This document shows, one piece after another, positions 1 through 12,999 of a DNA stretch of 64,000 bases. The DNA lies in contig JAUCMP010000026.1 in NCBI GenBank assembly GCA_030770545.1, forward strand, positions 3,700,501-3,764,500. The letters are read 5' to 3'. Numbering within the stretch: the stretch's first letter is position 1; every line of letters starts with the position of its first letter. Made by a program: the position numbers and the translations under genes. Below the pieces are notes generated by a model. The model saw only the letters and a program-made list of their open reading frames with translations. It was not told the DNA's origin and ran no database searches. The stretch comes from Macropodus opercularis (Eukaryota > Chordata > Actinopteri > Anabantiformes > Osphronemidae).

Positions 1-1101
1 TTACTCATGTAGTTGGAAGGCCTATTATAACATTCGCTACGCATTACAGAAGGCTAATGCGGGCTCCTGGCAGTCTTGCACACTGCCTGCGGTGAGGCTA
101 TCTTACACAGTCGCTGCAATTTATCTGCTGTTGCGATCAGACCCACAGCAGACCTGCCTAAACACAACTTATCTCCTGCTGGATCCCAGATCGCATCCAG
201 CCTAGAGAAAAGGTTTAGGAGAAAGCTCAAGATGTGCGACCAGATCAGTCCATCTGAAATCTTATGAGAAAGCACAATCTAGACCTGACAAGCATCTCTA
301 ATGATTCATCAAACCCTCCCCTCTTTAAGGCTCCTCCTCATCCCACTTCCCTAGTTCAGATCCCCCCTTGCCCTACCCTCCCAGGCTCCATTGCTCCAGG
401 AGATCCTATCATTTCTCCCGCAGACTAGATTTCTTGGGTGACTTCAAAGCTTGTTCACTAAGTGTTTAGAAGAATGCAATGGAAACAGGAAAATAATGTT
501 CTGATTTCTGTAAACTTTATAGCATCTGCTTTTGCTTAGCGTTGGTGCAGTGCAAAGCAGGGGCTCCATACGGTGTTCCGCTCGGGACATTTTTTCCCAC
601 AGTTTAAATGGCATCTCACCCACTGCGCAAGATGAGAAGGCTTTAAAAAAAAAAAAAAAAGGCTGAGGCCTAAGGAGTATATGCTTAATTGTAACAAAAA
701 TGACATTATTGAAGCTTTATTAAAAGCAAGACTGACTTTAATTTCAAACTTCAAACTCCCTTTTTCAGCCACGTCACAGACCATTTGAAAAGCAGGTGAG
801 GAAAAGAAAGGCAATAGTTTAACCCTCTAAGACCTAATTTCCATCTCTGTTTGTATAACCTTCATCTTCTGAGAATTCAGAGGATGCAGTGAGTGCATTT
901 CCACTGAGAGGAAAAGGAACCAGGCGAGGCTTTGCTAGTGTCCCAAAAGGCCTGTGAGTAATGTTGCTGGCACCGCATAAGCATACACACAGACTAACGC
1001 TACCTCCTTGTGTATACACAACATGACAAGCCGTTTTTAGGGCCAGGCCAGATAACTCCATCACGATCTCTCCATGCTAACAGAGCAACATGACAAGAGA
1101 G

Positions 1102-1104
<3 letters not shown>

Positions 1105-1152
<48 letters not shown>
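1105..1152. repeat. (AC)n microsatellite
   Basis: Uninterrupted AC dinucleotides, about 24 units. They give rise to spurious Thr-His open frames. Confidence 0.98.
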
Positions 1153-1269
1153 CGTCCGACTGGCAGCCTCAGGGCTCCTGTCTCCTTTCCCCTAACTCAA
1201 TCATGCTCAAGTTTCACTCTCGCCCATCCGAGGCTAACTCGCTTCCTCTCTCTATCCCCACACACTACA

Positions 1270-1293
1270 CCCCCCCCCCCCCCCCCCCCCCCC
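1270..1293. repeat. Poly-C run (24 nt)
   Basis: Twenty-four consecutive C, that is a G24 run on the minus strand, capable of G-quadruplex or i-motif formation. It produces a spurious polyproline frame. Confidence 0.95.
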
Positions 1294-2152
1294 TTGAAAT
1301 CCTTATCCCATATCCCACACATACAGTATTGGTTCCAATATAGACGAGGAAAATGAAAGGCTTATACCGAGCTTCTTAACATTTCTAATCAGTGCTACAC
1401 TACCTACATTACTGCTGTATAATAACTTCAAATAGCACACAGAGATTTAGTGATTCATATTTTAGATATTTCTAAAAAGTTGAGGGAGGAGCATCTTCAA
1501 CTGAAAGCAAACAAGACATGCGCATCTTCAGAGACATCGGCCCTTAGCGTTCGATCTTTAATGAAGACTTAAGAGGAAAAATCCTAAATCATTAAGACAT
1601 TGCTGGAGAAATAAAACAATCATGGGCAAAGAAGTCTCTATTTTATGGTTCTTTTTTTCATATTCCACTGAAAGCTCCAAAACATTAAGCATTTTCCAGT
1701 GCAGCGACAAAAGCATTTGCCAGATTTGCAGGCCAGTGTTTGAGCGTTTGAAAATGTTAGGTTAAATGTTTGCGTTTTTCTTCACAGGCTTTCTACAGGC
1801 CTCACGGTGCCCTGACATTTAACAATCTAACTGGGAGAAATCCATCATGGAGAAGGAGGAGATAACTTCTCCAGTGACAGCAGCCTCAATAAACCACAAT
1901 GCACTGCTGCCACAATAAACAGTGTTCTTGTCTTCTTAGCCAAGAAAACAGAGACTCCCTGACCTGACAGTTTTGGCATCCTTGCAGTCAGAAGCTTTCC
2001 TCAAAGTGAGTAACACTTATCAGGTTGTTGGCTTGTTCACTGCCAGCTCATGTTGACCAAGCTTTTGATTGTTTTGCATTTAGATACTGCACTTCTCATA
2101 AATCTTACTCAAGCGGAAAAAGCTGTTAGAAAACAGATTTTAACTCAAATCT

Positions 2153-2199
2153 TACTGTACCAAAACATGTTGCATTTTGCAACATGTTTTGGTACAGTA
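2153..2199. repeat. Perfect 22-bp inverted repeat with 3-nt loop
   Basis: The left arm (2153-2174) begins TACTGTACCAAAACATG and pairs base for base with the right arm (2178-2199) around a TTT loop, with no mismatch. Flanks do not continue the palindrome. The loop is too short and the pairing too perfect for a typical animal microRNA precursor. A recent inversion-duplication or a minimal foldback element are alternatives. Confidence 0.9.
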
Positions 2200-5028
2200 T
2201 GGTTCCTATGAGTTGTTGTAAAAACAAACTTTGAGGTGCAGCTAAGTTACCAACTGAAATGAACCAGAGTTCTGCATGTATTTTAGCCAATAACACGAAT
2301 CTGGTTATACATGATGCATTTGTCCAAAGACGTAAACCCTTTGTCCAAAATGACACAGGATAAAGTAGCATAATCTGCTTCGGAGAGACCGTTTCAAAGG
2401 GTTGAAGATGTGAAGCCAGCTTTGACTTTTTTGCTTTCAGAGCAGAACGCTTTTGGTACTCGGAGGTTAACTCAAGCTGAACTAGGCCACAAGTGAGGGA
2501 GACCAAATCCCTGTCAAGCTTGTGTGAGGCTAAACATGTGCTAGGTCCACCCTGCTCTGTTCTCTGTTAGCTAGGTCTTCACACATTTACTTGTCAAAAC
2601 TGTGACAATGCCACTTTGTTTACAGCATTGTTGCGCTGCACATGTTTAAGGCTTAATGACTTGCAGATGCAATGTCAGGTTTGTTTCTAGCAAAAGGGAC
2701 AAACAGGGCGAGGGTGTTAAACACTACACATGTTGAGAGGGTCAAGTATGTTGTATTGCTGGACCTGGTGCAACATGCCAGGCACTGGGCAAGTCTTAAC
2801 CAACCCAAGGTGCTATGAGATCCATGAGAGATGGATTTGAGCTCACTTCTCTCTAATGCACAAAACATCTTTCCTAAACAAAAAAATCTCACTTATCCAT
2901 TTATGTGAAAGAAAGCGTATATGTACTGTAGTGATGACAGAACGAGTCGACGCATAGCTGGCAGGCCTTACTGCTTTTTAAAGCAATTTCCTCACTGTTC
3001 ACTTGTTTGAAAAAGGTTCCTGCTGCAGGAAAAATTGTAAATGAGAAAAAAAAAAAAAAAAGCAAACATGAGGAAGCAAGAGCCAAAAACAGATTAACAC
3101 ACCTAGGAGAGCTGTCCCTGGGAGCCACAACATGCAGGCAGATGTGGGTTACAGGTTAGAAGGTGTCATTTACCCTGGTGGATGTCCAGTAACCAGGTTT
3201 CTTAAGTCCATTTAAACTTGTACCAGGATTTCATGGTTTACTGGTGCACGTTATTATTGTGCACGTGAACCCAGTCGTCGTCTACCTGACAAAAACTTTC
3301 ACAGCAATACTGATCCTTTGAATTTTAGTTGCCATATTGTTCAAGTTAAAAAAAAAAAATAACCAAAAACTGGTGGGCGTAAACAAAAGGGAGAAAGGAT
3401 TTTTAGGTCTGGTGGTTGGTTGCAGCGTCTGCACATATCATTTAATCGTGAGCATTTTCCAAATTAAAGTGGCTTGTGCTGCAACATGCAAAAAACAAAC
3501 AAAAAAAAAACTTACAAAACAGCAAATTTAAATATGAATAAATAATTATACACTGTTGCAGAAACAGATCATGTCCCTTAATTTACAGTATAGTTTCAGA
3601 AAGCTCCATCATTAGAGCCTGTGTGGTGGCACTTTCACTATTGGCCATCTTTGCCGCTGACTAAGTCAGTGGGAGGAGTTAAAGACCTGCTAATCTTTCC
3701 TGGTAATTGGGTAAACATTAATTTCATGGCCAGTTGGATTCAGGTTCTGTCTGTTCCATTTTGCCTCAAGGAATCATCTTCCGTCACATGTCCTTCTGCC
3801 ACCTACAGACCTCGTCTAGCCAGACCTCTCCATCCAGGTCCAGTCATTTGTTTCCTGCTCTAGACGCCCACTACCTTGATGAATGGGCCCAAGCTCCATT
3901 CAATTACGCCTAAAGTGCGAAGACACAGAAACAATGGAAACTGGCCTCAGCAGCACAGTGCAGACCCTCAGCATTCTTCGCAACAATTTAGTCTAATTAG
4001 CATCAACTCCCGCCCCATCCATCATACTCCTCAAGAAACATAAACAAACTGTCAGCTCTAGCGTAACAAACAGATCGCCCAGCTACTTAGCACAAATTAT
4101 TCTTACATGAAACGCAGCTTCTCAGGCACGTTTCCCCCCCTTCAGGCCATCTGGGGGAATAGAGAGCTATTAAAATTGAAAACATATGTTTCAGTCAAAT
4201 TCAACTCTCCAGAGTGCCACGGTGGACACAGTGACAGTTTGGTCTGTTGGCTGCGGGACTGAACAAACGGGGTGTGGTTACTGAGATCAGTGTGCGTGTC
4301 TTTATCGATCAGCCTGAAGTATATACAGTAACTGTGTGCACTTGTATACAACGGAGTTTAAAGGGTAATTCTACAGCTCTGCTATGTCAAAATTTTTCAT
4401 ATGCAAGTTATGACGCAAGCAATGAATACATTAACCTCACTACAATAATATTCGTGAGTGAATTTTAAATGTACATATGTTTTTCCAAAATCAGTACGTT
4501 TAAATATACACAACAACTTCTCAGACAGTTCAGCCACAACAAGCCTTATAAAAGAGGTAATAATGAGAATGTTAATTGCCTGGCAGTCAGTGCAGATACA
4601 CACTAGACAAACAAATAGTTTAAACAGCCAACAGACAGTAAAACCAAACACTTGATCACGGCAGAGTTTGGGTGTGATTGTGTTTTAAGAGTCTGTCTGT
4701 CCCACCCAGAAAATGCTGTATGAAAGTTTAGAAACAGCTTCTGCACACATAACAAATCCCATTTAAGCGGAGCTGTGGTTGCATTAAAACATAATTGAAG
4801 ATGTTCTTCTCACGCTTATCTTGGAGCTTCATCAGTTACGAGGCCTCTGATAAACAACCGTGAATAAATTAGCTGTAATGAATTCAGAATTTTTAAAAAT
4901 AAGTCTTGAAAAAGAAACCCTAACAAGCCACAGCACTGCTGATTGGTGTGAATTGGACTAAGTTACACAGTGTGCTTGTTTTAGAGTGACCATGTGCTGT
5001 ACTGGAGCTCCACCAAGTCTCCACGCCA

Positions 5029-5029
<1 letters not shown>

Positions 5030-5070
<41 letters not shown>
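5030..5070. repeat. Poly-A run (about 41 nt)
   Basis: Homopolymer of A. No retrotransposon body is recognisable immediately upstream. Similar shorter runs lie at 8125-8150 and 11599-11622. Confidence 0.95.
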
Positions 5071-5074
<4 letters not shown>

Positions 5075-5449
5075 CTCCAGCACTATGCAGACCATATTTA
5101 ATTTGTCCATTTTTCGATTCCTTTTTGATGTTCTGCAGAGTGTGAAATGCTTTACTAATTATCTAGGAAGTTTGGCAGGCGAGCCTCGTTTTTAAAGAGC
5201 TCATGGCAAGCCTCACTCATCCCAGCAAGGACTGAACTGTGCAAACTCCCAATGACGAATAAACCAGGACCCCCCCCCTCACAAAACATCTCTGTTAACG
5301 GCTAAAAATGTTCAACAAAATTGAGCTAAACGAAATGTCAGCACCAGTGTTCATTTTTCTTTCCTCCTTCAGTGTGCTTATTCCACATTAAACACACCAC
5401 AGTGTGGGGGAGAGACTCAAACCAAAACCATAGGAGCTGAGAGAAGCCT

Positions 5450-5660
5450 TGACAGGCAGCTTGGAGAGGAGTCTGATGCCTGAGCCAAGGTGAGAGTGGA
5501 GAGTTATTCTAATCAAGCTAATTCCCTCCAAACCCCACAATGATGTCATCTACTGGTTGCTCATTAGCAATTCTTGTCAGGAGGCCAAGACTAATTCTAA
5601 TTCAGTCATGAATGCAAATACCAACTCTTTCTCCCTTTCATTTCAAGTTTAAAAACCTAC
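5450..5660. promoter_or_regulatory. Candidate homeodomain-rich regulatory block
   Basis: About 200 bp with repeated TAAT/ATTA cores (CTAATCAAGCTAATTCC, CATTAGCAATT, GACTAATTCTAATTCAG) and an octamer-like ATGCAAAT in GAATGCAAATACC, in complex sequence. POU/homeodomain binding is plausible from motif density alone. Confidence 0.3.
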
Positions 5661-6779
5661 GCTGTGTAAAATTGTGGAAACAAGTGGATCAGGTTCACGA
5701 GAATGAGTAATAAATTAATTACATTTGATTCACCTATGCAGAAACACCCATTTCCCCCCTCGCATTCTCACAGGGCTCAATTTTTCACATTGGGTTTTTA
5801 AGCAGAGCTTTCCGCACCGTTTCTCTCCTGATGGGTATCACTCACAAGTCGTTAGGCTTCTGAACTGCTCTCTGGCCCGCACTGTCAGAATTGAGACTCA
5901 GCTTGCAGAGTGATTCTCACATGGACTGCACAACTCGATCAGGAGGGGAGGCTAACAAAGGCCAGCGCTGTCTTCTGTTGCCGCTCCAAAATCTTGGAGC
6001 TCTCATTTTTCATCCTCTTTCCTCAGCTTGTCTTTCGTATGTAATCTTCTCTGTGACCACATCAGTTCGCCTGCACACTTTCTAGCATGTCAAGCACAGC
6101 AGCAGTGGTTAAACAAAACTACAGCCTGTATTTACAACCTTTAACTCCAGCCTACATGCACTTTTGTGCACAGAGCCGCATCTTAACATGGGTGGACCAG
6201 GATTGTACATTTGATTTTAATCATGCAATAGGTTTGCTTCATCTAGAATTAATATATTAATTAAAAACATTCACATAACTTTAGGTTACACCCCCAAGAA
6301 AGTGCTTTGTTGCATGACGGACCACAACAAGTACATTTTGAGCTGTTAGTTACGTTGGCTAATTTCTGCATCAGATCAGCTTCAGCTCATACGTCTCCTG
6401 AAAAAGCAACTTGCAATTAAAACTAATTTTTACCTTGACAGACACCACTAAAACCACTGACTCTTCGTTCTAATTATTTAGTATGCTGCAGGCTTATTAC
6501 TTGGCGTCATAACACGAAAATATTACATGGGCTCTGTGTGTTTATCGGTTTCCAAACATTTTTCAAGCTGCCTTAAAGAGACAGCAGAAAAACAACATTT
6601 GGAGCTTCAATCACCAAATAGTTCCCTCCTCCTCTGCACTGCTTACAGTGTGATGAGGCCGACTCGAGCATTTCATGCACGCCTGGCTGAGTACTGTAAA
6701 TCACTCCCTCTACTGACGGTGCTGGGAGAGTTGTTGCGTTTCAGGTGCTGTTCATCTGGCAGAAGTTTCAGAGGCCTGC

Positions 6780-6980
6780 CTCCGGAGAAAGAAAACAAAC
6801 CCTGATCTGCTTCCCCAAGAACGGCTCCCCGCGAGCCAGCCAGCGGCCTCCAGGAGGCTGTCCAGCCGCTCCGGCCCCTCGGACCAGGATGTTTGGGTTA
6901 GAAAATGACTTTACTACTCCCTCAGCTGCTTTCTCTAATTGCCCCAAGGGTAATTACCTCGTCTCCTCTCCACTTAAGAA
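6780..6980. promoter_or_regulatory. Candidate regulatory block
   Basis: A GC-rich patch (CCCGCGAGCCAGCC) next to TCTAATTGCCCC and GGTAATTACC, a near-palindromic homeodomain site. Complex sequence with no repeat and no recognisable protein. Confidence 0.25.
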
Positions 6981-8749
6981 AAACCAAAAGCCGTCATGTT
7001 ACTGCATCAAGTAGAAAGTAAAGCTTTCTAAAATTAGTTCAAGTAATATTTTTACAATAATTACGTACAGTTAAAATAATAAATGTGTTCTACCAAAAGC
7101 TGAAAGAGATGCTAATATCAATGTAGTATCAAAACAAAGCGCCTAATGACTGATCAACTTACATTCTTCTGGTTTCCCAGCAGCTTACAAAATGACTGAG
7201 GAACTACAATTAAACAATCTCTCAGAAAAGATTTTACTAACAAAACATTTCCTCAAGTAATCACAATAAAAACAACATCTGCAAAACCACAGTGGCCTGT
7301 GCATGATCACTCAAGACGTTTCCTTTACGGAAAAAAAGGCCATACCATCAATGTAAAGCAAATTCTGAATATGATGTGGGGCCATAATCGCAGAGGCCTG
7401 AGCGTGTCATGCTGCCTTCCTCTGGCTGGGAACTGATAGATTGGTGCAGAGTGCAGATTGTCCCCTGGGTGCGATACATCAGGCAGAAACGGCCCAAGTA
7501 CCATTATGAAACACACCCGAGAGCACCGCAATTCAGGAAAAACCAGAACACCAATGGAGCGCTCAAAAGGCTTCTCCTTGTGCGGTACAGGCAAAGACTA
7601 AATATTTTGAACCAATGATTCGAACTCTCACAAACTACTGCAAATCTGAAAAATAAAATAATTTGGCGAGGAAAAGAAACTATAGTTTAGATGCATATAA
7701 AGGCAAAGCCATTAAATAAAAGCTCACCTGATACACGTGCGCCACATGGCACATGAATTGAGGGAGATTTGCCATCTCTTGGAGAGACACATGCTCTGCT
7801 ACGTTATTGTTGGATTCAACTTTTGAGGACATCAGTGCCTCATTATACAAACAGCTGGCCGCTTGTGTGTTCCGCCAAAGCATCTGGGGGATTCTTATCG
7901 AGAAAGCATCTGTCAGACCCTCTGATTAGAGAGCTCCACAACTGAGGACTCATACTGTCAGACCGCTGATAACTTAACCCTCCTTAGTCCCATTTCTCGG
8001 TCACTGCCCTCCCTCTGGACCCGTTTCAAATGCTGCAGAGCTGCTGGGTGAGCGCCCTGTGTGGTCCCCGTTCTACTAAACGCATCTCAGTGTGAACTTG
8101 TTTTAAAAACGCACAGACCATTACAAAAAAAAAAAAAAAAAAAAAAAAAAGGGAAATATCACCTGTGTCATATCTGAGTCACGATTTGAATCTCAGTGTG
8201 GTTTGAAACGATTTCAAGCAGCGCTGTGCTCCATGAAAGCTTGGAGGCGTCTCAGAATAAACTGAGACGTCTGTTGTCCAACTCATTTGCAATATTAACA
8301 TTTCCAATGATACCTCGGGCAAACTCAACACAGCTGTAGGTTTCACCTAAGTTATATTGTTTGCATGAGCATGTGAAGAGCTCCGCAAAGTTATCCGCCT
8401 TCACATTAGCTTCAAATCCATAGACTTCAGCATGCTTTCCTGCTAAAAGTGCCGCTGGGAGCAGTACAAAGTCTGACCTCAATACATTACCAAGCTAGAT
8501 TAAGAAGAACCAGTACGGCTCACTTCTGCCCTCTAGTAACTCTGCCTGAGTCATCATATTCAAGATACATTCGGATCTGATTTTGCCCAAAAGGCAAAAC
8601 ATTTTAATCCTCATTAAATAGCTGTGCAGAAAATTAATGTCAAAGTTTAAAAAGCCTGGAAGTTTTATGTCTGCTCTCTTTTTATCAAACATCAAATCCA
8701 GATAAATGTAAAACGTGGAGCAGGAGGAGCATATTTGACCTTGAGGCTG

Positions 8750-9310
8750 CAGTTTCTCCTACAGATGAACATTAACACACCAAGCCGCTGAACTTCTCGT
8801 CAACCTGTGAGCGCATTTACATCTTTCTGCTGAGGAGAACCGCTCCCCACCTCTTATTATGAGCCCTTTCCATGCTGTGACATTTATGCCTGCTTTGATT
8901 TCACTGCACGACTCTTTGATTTCAAAATGATAATGAAATGGTAAACAAATTCCTGACATGACCTTCCATTCAGCTTTGTTTCTCATTATCAAATTTTTCC
9001 TCGTCCTCTTCCAGAGGCCTCGTATGCATGTCATCCTCCAACCACTCAAGATCAGAAATAATACAAAGTGTCTATAAATTTGAGCTTTTCTAATTAAAGC
9101 CTTGCCCTGGGACATGCTCTCGCATGGCCACCAGGCACGGAATACATCTTCTGAAACGACACAAATTGGCCCATGAGCGCAACAAATTACATTATGACTA
9201 CTGCACTGGCCCAAACGCTGTTCATCTTGATAGAGTTAACCCGCAGTGGGCAGGCCTGTCTCCCAACGATGGAGCTAAAAGGGGAGAAAGAATTACAGTT
9301 TTTGGCTGAG
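8750..9310. promoter_or_regulatory. Candidate conserved non-coding element
   Basis: About 560 bp of high-complexity sequence with no simple repeats, open in several frames on both strands (a 151-codon minus frame spans most of it) but without exon-like codon pattern or recognisable protein. It contains several AT-rich homeodomain-type cores such as CTAATTAAAG, CAAATTACATTATG and GATAATGAAATGG. Such blocks are typical of deeply conserved enhancers in the introns of slc25a21, which lie in the regulatory domain of pax9/nkx2 genes in vertebrates. Conservation itself cannot be seen from one sequence. Confidence 0.35.
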
Positions 9311-9878
9311 GCTTACTGTAAAAACCTGTGTTGTAAATTTCCAGCTCATCCAGAGAATCACAGGGCAGACTCATGCCACACACACACACACACACAGCCA
9401 TGTAATTCAGGGTTTTTAGTTTGTCCGGTTTTGTTTTTGTTTTTTTGACAGTACTTATTATGTTTATTTATATTTCAGCGCTTACAGCAGGACTATGGAG
9501 GGTTTGTAATTACTGTATCTGAACTCTTGAATTGTGTATCAAATACAGTTGAAATAACATGAGGTTTGACTCAGCCTTGACTTTTTTCCTCAAAATTTGC
9601 TTCAAACAAAACAAAAACTATTAAACAAGAGATCAAAAACCACCGAGCCTGACAAATCAGCACTAGGAATCCATCCAGGGGTTCCATCAGCCACAGTATA
9701 GCAGACCCATATGTCCGACCTGCTACCAACTGCGACTACGAACTACAGGGCAGGAGGTTAAACGTCCAATTCAAGACTTTTCAACACGCATGTCACTGTT
9801 CATGAGGAACAAGGTGGTGGAGGATTAACAGAGGGACTGTTGTGACTCTTAAGAGGCTACGTAGACATTTTGACTATG

Positions 9879-9880
<2 letters not shown>

Positions 9881-9930
<50 letters not shown>
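9881..9930. repeat. (AT)n microsatellite
   Basis: About 23 AT units followed by GTGTGT. Confidence 0.97.
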
Positions 9931-9932
<2 letters not shown>

Positions 9933-10479
9933 TAATAGATCAAAGCTGTGTTCAGGGTTCCATCTAAACAGTGAAATGATAAACCTGCAGGGATGTCAGA
10001 CAGTAGCTCCCCAGAGGAAGAGGCTGTTCCTACTATGACTTAATTTGGGGTTTGAAAACAGTGCTGGGCTCAAAAATATAAAAATATACACGCAGCTGAA
10101 AAAAAATACAAAAAAAAAAAAATCCAGACATACACTATTATCTGTTTTCTGAAAGCATGTGCACGCATGTCTTAATTTAAACAAACACGGGCAATTATAG
10201 AAGATTTCCCAGCATACATTTCTTAAAAACAAACAAACAAACACTTCACAATTTTGTGGCATGAAAATATGGTCAACGCACGCACAGGCAACCATTTCCT
10301 TTATATAAATACAGACGCATGCACGCACACACACAACGCAATCTCACAACTGTACACTTTAATTTTCTTCTAAGGCCACTGTTTGCCCCTTGACCACTTA
10401 GTATGAGTTCAACATAGCTTGTTTAGCAGACTCCCTGCTTTGTTGCCATGTACTGTAATCTGCCTTTCCCTTCTGACTG

Positions 10480-11157
10480 CCATGACATGTCCCAGTGATC
10501 TCAATCCCACTGTAAAGCATGGTGGAGGCGGCATCATGGTTTGGGGCTTTGCTGCCCCAGGGCCTGGATGGGTTGCTGTCATTGATGGAAAAATGATTTT
10601 CAACGTTTATCAAGACATTTTGCATGAAAACGTAAGACCATCTGTCCGTCAACTGAAACTCCAGAGGATGGATGATGCAACAAGACAACGACCCAAAGCA
10701 CAGAAGTAAATCAGCAACAGAGTGGCTTCAACAGAAGAGGAGTCTGGACCTCAACCCGATTGAGATGCTGTGACATGACCTCAAGAGAGCGAGTCACACC
10801 AGACATCCAAGAATATTGCTGCACTGAAACCGTTCTGTAAAGAGGAATAATCCAAAATTCCTCCAAACCGTTGTGCAGGTCTGATCTGCAACTACAAGAA
10901 ACGTTTGGTTGAGGTTATTGCTGCCAAAGGAGGGTCGACCAGTTATTAAATCCACAGGTTCAGACTTTTTCCACCCTGTGGTTGTTTACATGTTATGTTC
11001 AATAAAAACCATATAATGTTTGTGCAGTATTAGTTTAAGCAGACTGTGTTTTCCTATTGTCGTGACTTCGGTGGCGATCAGATCACATTTTATGACCAAT
11101 TTACACAGAAATCCATGTAACCCCAAAGGGTTCACATACTTTTTCTTGCGACTGTAA
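10480..11157 (+). mobile_element. Degenerate Tc1-like DNA transposon, 5'-truncated
   Basis: A plus-strand frame encodes VKHGGGGIMVWGFAAPGPGW. After a frameshift comes QQDNDPKHRSKSATEWLQQ and then LDLNPIEML followed by a stop where Tc1 transposases have Trp. These are the second Asp and the Glu regions of the DD34E catalytic domain. Downstream, the 3' non-coding part ends in a terminal-repeat-like sequence (GGTTCACATACTTTTTCTTG, then CGACTG) abutting TA at 11155-11156. The N-terminal DNA-binding region and left terminal repeat are not recognisable, so the copy is truncated and inactive. The family is common in fish genomes. Confidence 0.85.
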
Positions 11158-12617
11158 ACTAATAAATTACAATTATGCGTTTGTGGTCTTTTAGCTCCAT
11201 CTTTGAGCTGAGAGAAGTACGATCAGGTAACGTGCTGCGTCTTGGCAGAGCTCATTTCACACAGGCCACCCCCACTGTCCAAGTCCTCCTCCCTCAACGC
11301 TCCCCTGGGCTGCCCAGAACTCGGCCGGTGAAGCGTTTTTATAAATCATGTCATTAAGATAACGTCAGGAGCCCGGGTGGGCCTCATAGATCACCTCACA
11401 GGCCATCTCTGAGCTAGAACACATGAGTTCTCTGCATTTTCTCCTACTTTGATATTTGCTTCTCAGATGTACTGTGCTCTAAATATAGACTCGCTGCACA
11501 AAATTTGATGAATACAGTAACCAGTATCTTTTCAGAAATAAGTTAATATAAAATATAGTATAATCATAAGACTTTACCGATCCCCAATATGAACTCCCAA
11601 AAAAAAAAAAAAAAAAAAAAAACTATATACATTGGATGTAATAATTTCATAGAAGTCATTAAAGCAAAACTCGTGCAACATCAAAGTGATAAACACAAGT
11701 AATGACCAATTACATCCATGTGCATAAGCTTATTTTTAGTTAACATTCAGAACCTTTTCTTGTAAAACAGGATTTCTTGCTATACTGAAAAATAAATGTT
11801 AGTTTTCAGACAGTTTTTCCTGTTTAGGTTTAGTGTAAGTAAAGTCAGGCAACTTATCCACTAGGAGACAATTTAAGCTGCAACACGTTCAGCTGCCTCC
11901 CACTTTGATTTGTTACATCTCAACTTGGAGCCAGATCTCAGTGAGAGGTTATTTACCCGAAAATTGATGACACTTGTCTCGTAGAGATGATTCACGTGCA
12001 GCCTAAAGCCTGTGTGGGGCCTCACCTGTACTCACAGCTGGAACTGCAGTCAAGCAGTGCGTGTTTGTGTTTTTCTACAACCATCGGATTTAATGACTTC
12101 AGTCAGTTTAGCTATTTTGTATTTTTTTAATGAACTAAAATATCTTTACATTGCTTATGCAGTTCTGAAATATTTTACAATTCACACAGCAGCTGCAAGG
12201 ACAAGGCTGATCTAATTCAAGAGGCAGCCAGTAGCGGCTCCTTTATCTGCCCTGGATCACTGAGAATCTTCACAGGTAGGAATGCTGCCGTCATAAGTCA
12301 GTCATGGCATACGCTAATTGAAACAGGAAGAATTTTTCAGCTGAAGTAACTCACATCATTGCTGTAACTAAATATCACAGTAATATTTCCATGTGGTTGC
12401 TAATTTGTTTATTCTGCACTTCACCATTAAATGTATGGCTTTCTACTCGGACATAATACTGCTTATAATAATTACAGCCACATTTTTCTGTGAAACCCCA
12501 ACTAAGCTACGTGTATAACAATATAATTCAATCACGAATATAACGAATGATTTAAGCCTTATTTAACCGTGTCACTAATTCTCCTAAAACAGTGCCACAG
12601 AAATCGAGCATTGTTTT

Positions 12618-12638
12618 ATCATCATCATCATCATCATC
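12618..12638. repeat. (ATC)n trinucleotide repeat
   Basis: Seven tandem ATC units in non-coding sequence. Confidence 0.9.
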
Positions 12639-12999
12639 TTAGTGCTGGTTAATCCATTTGAGATGCGAAACATGTATATGGTATTAATGGGATCAACATT
12701 AGACCTAATGCCTGCTCGCATTCAGCTGATTTCTTATGACACCGCGATCACTCACTTTTAAGGAGGGCGGTAATTACTTGACGGAGATAATAAATCTCGT
12801 GTGTTTATTTAAGCAACGCTTGGTGCGTTGTAGCTTTTTCACATTAAATGAGGGGTTTGCTTTAATTATACACCCTGCAGCGAACAGTGCCTTCAAAAAC
12901 AACACAGAAAAATCACTCAGTCATGTCCGAGATCACCTCAATCGAGAAACTGGTTGTCTGTTAGGTAATAGTTATTAATAGCCCGGGTGGTGGGTTCTG

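Larger units (their letters stand above)
1..8740 (-). other. slc25a21 intron 1, distal part; no gene seen
   Basis: No coding exon can be supported. The stretch holds an AC microsatellite (1105-1152), a 24-C run, long A runs, a perfect hairpin at 2153-2199, and blocks of complex, repeat-free sequence with many TAAT/ATTA cores (about 3.88-4.05, 5.45-5.65 and 6.79-6.98 kb) that may be regulatory. Assignment to slc25a21 intron 1 is inferred from the orientation of exon 1 and the absence of exon 2. Confidence 0.55.
9311..12999 (-). other. slc25a21 intron 1, middle part; no gene seen
   Basis: Apart from the AT repeat, the Tc1 remnant and the ATC repeat, this stretch is AT-rich and without an exon I can support. 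Confidence 0.5.

Noticed and set aside
1074..1356. Plus-strand frames with Thr-His repeats and polyproline
   Set aside because: Created by the AC microsatellite and the 24-C run.
2153..2199. Canonical microRNA precursor
   Set aside because: The stem is mismatch-free and the loop only 3 nt, unlike animal pre-miRNAs; kept only as an inverted repeat.
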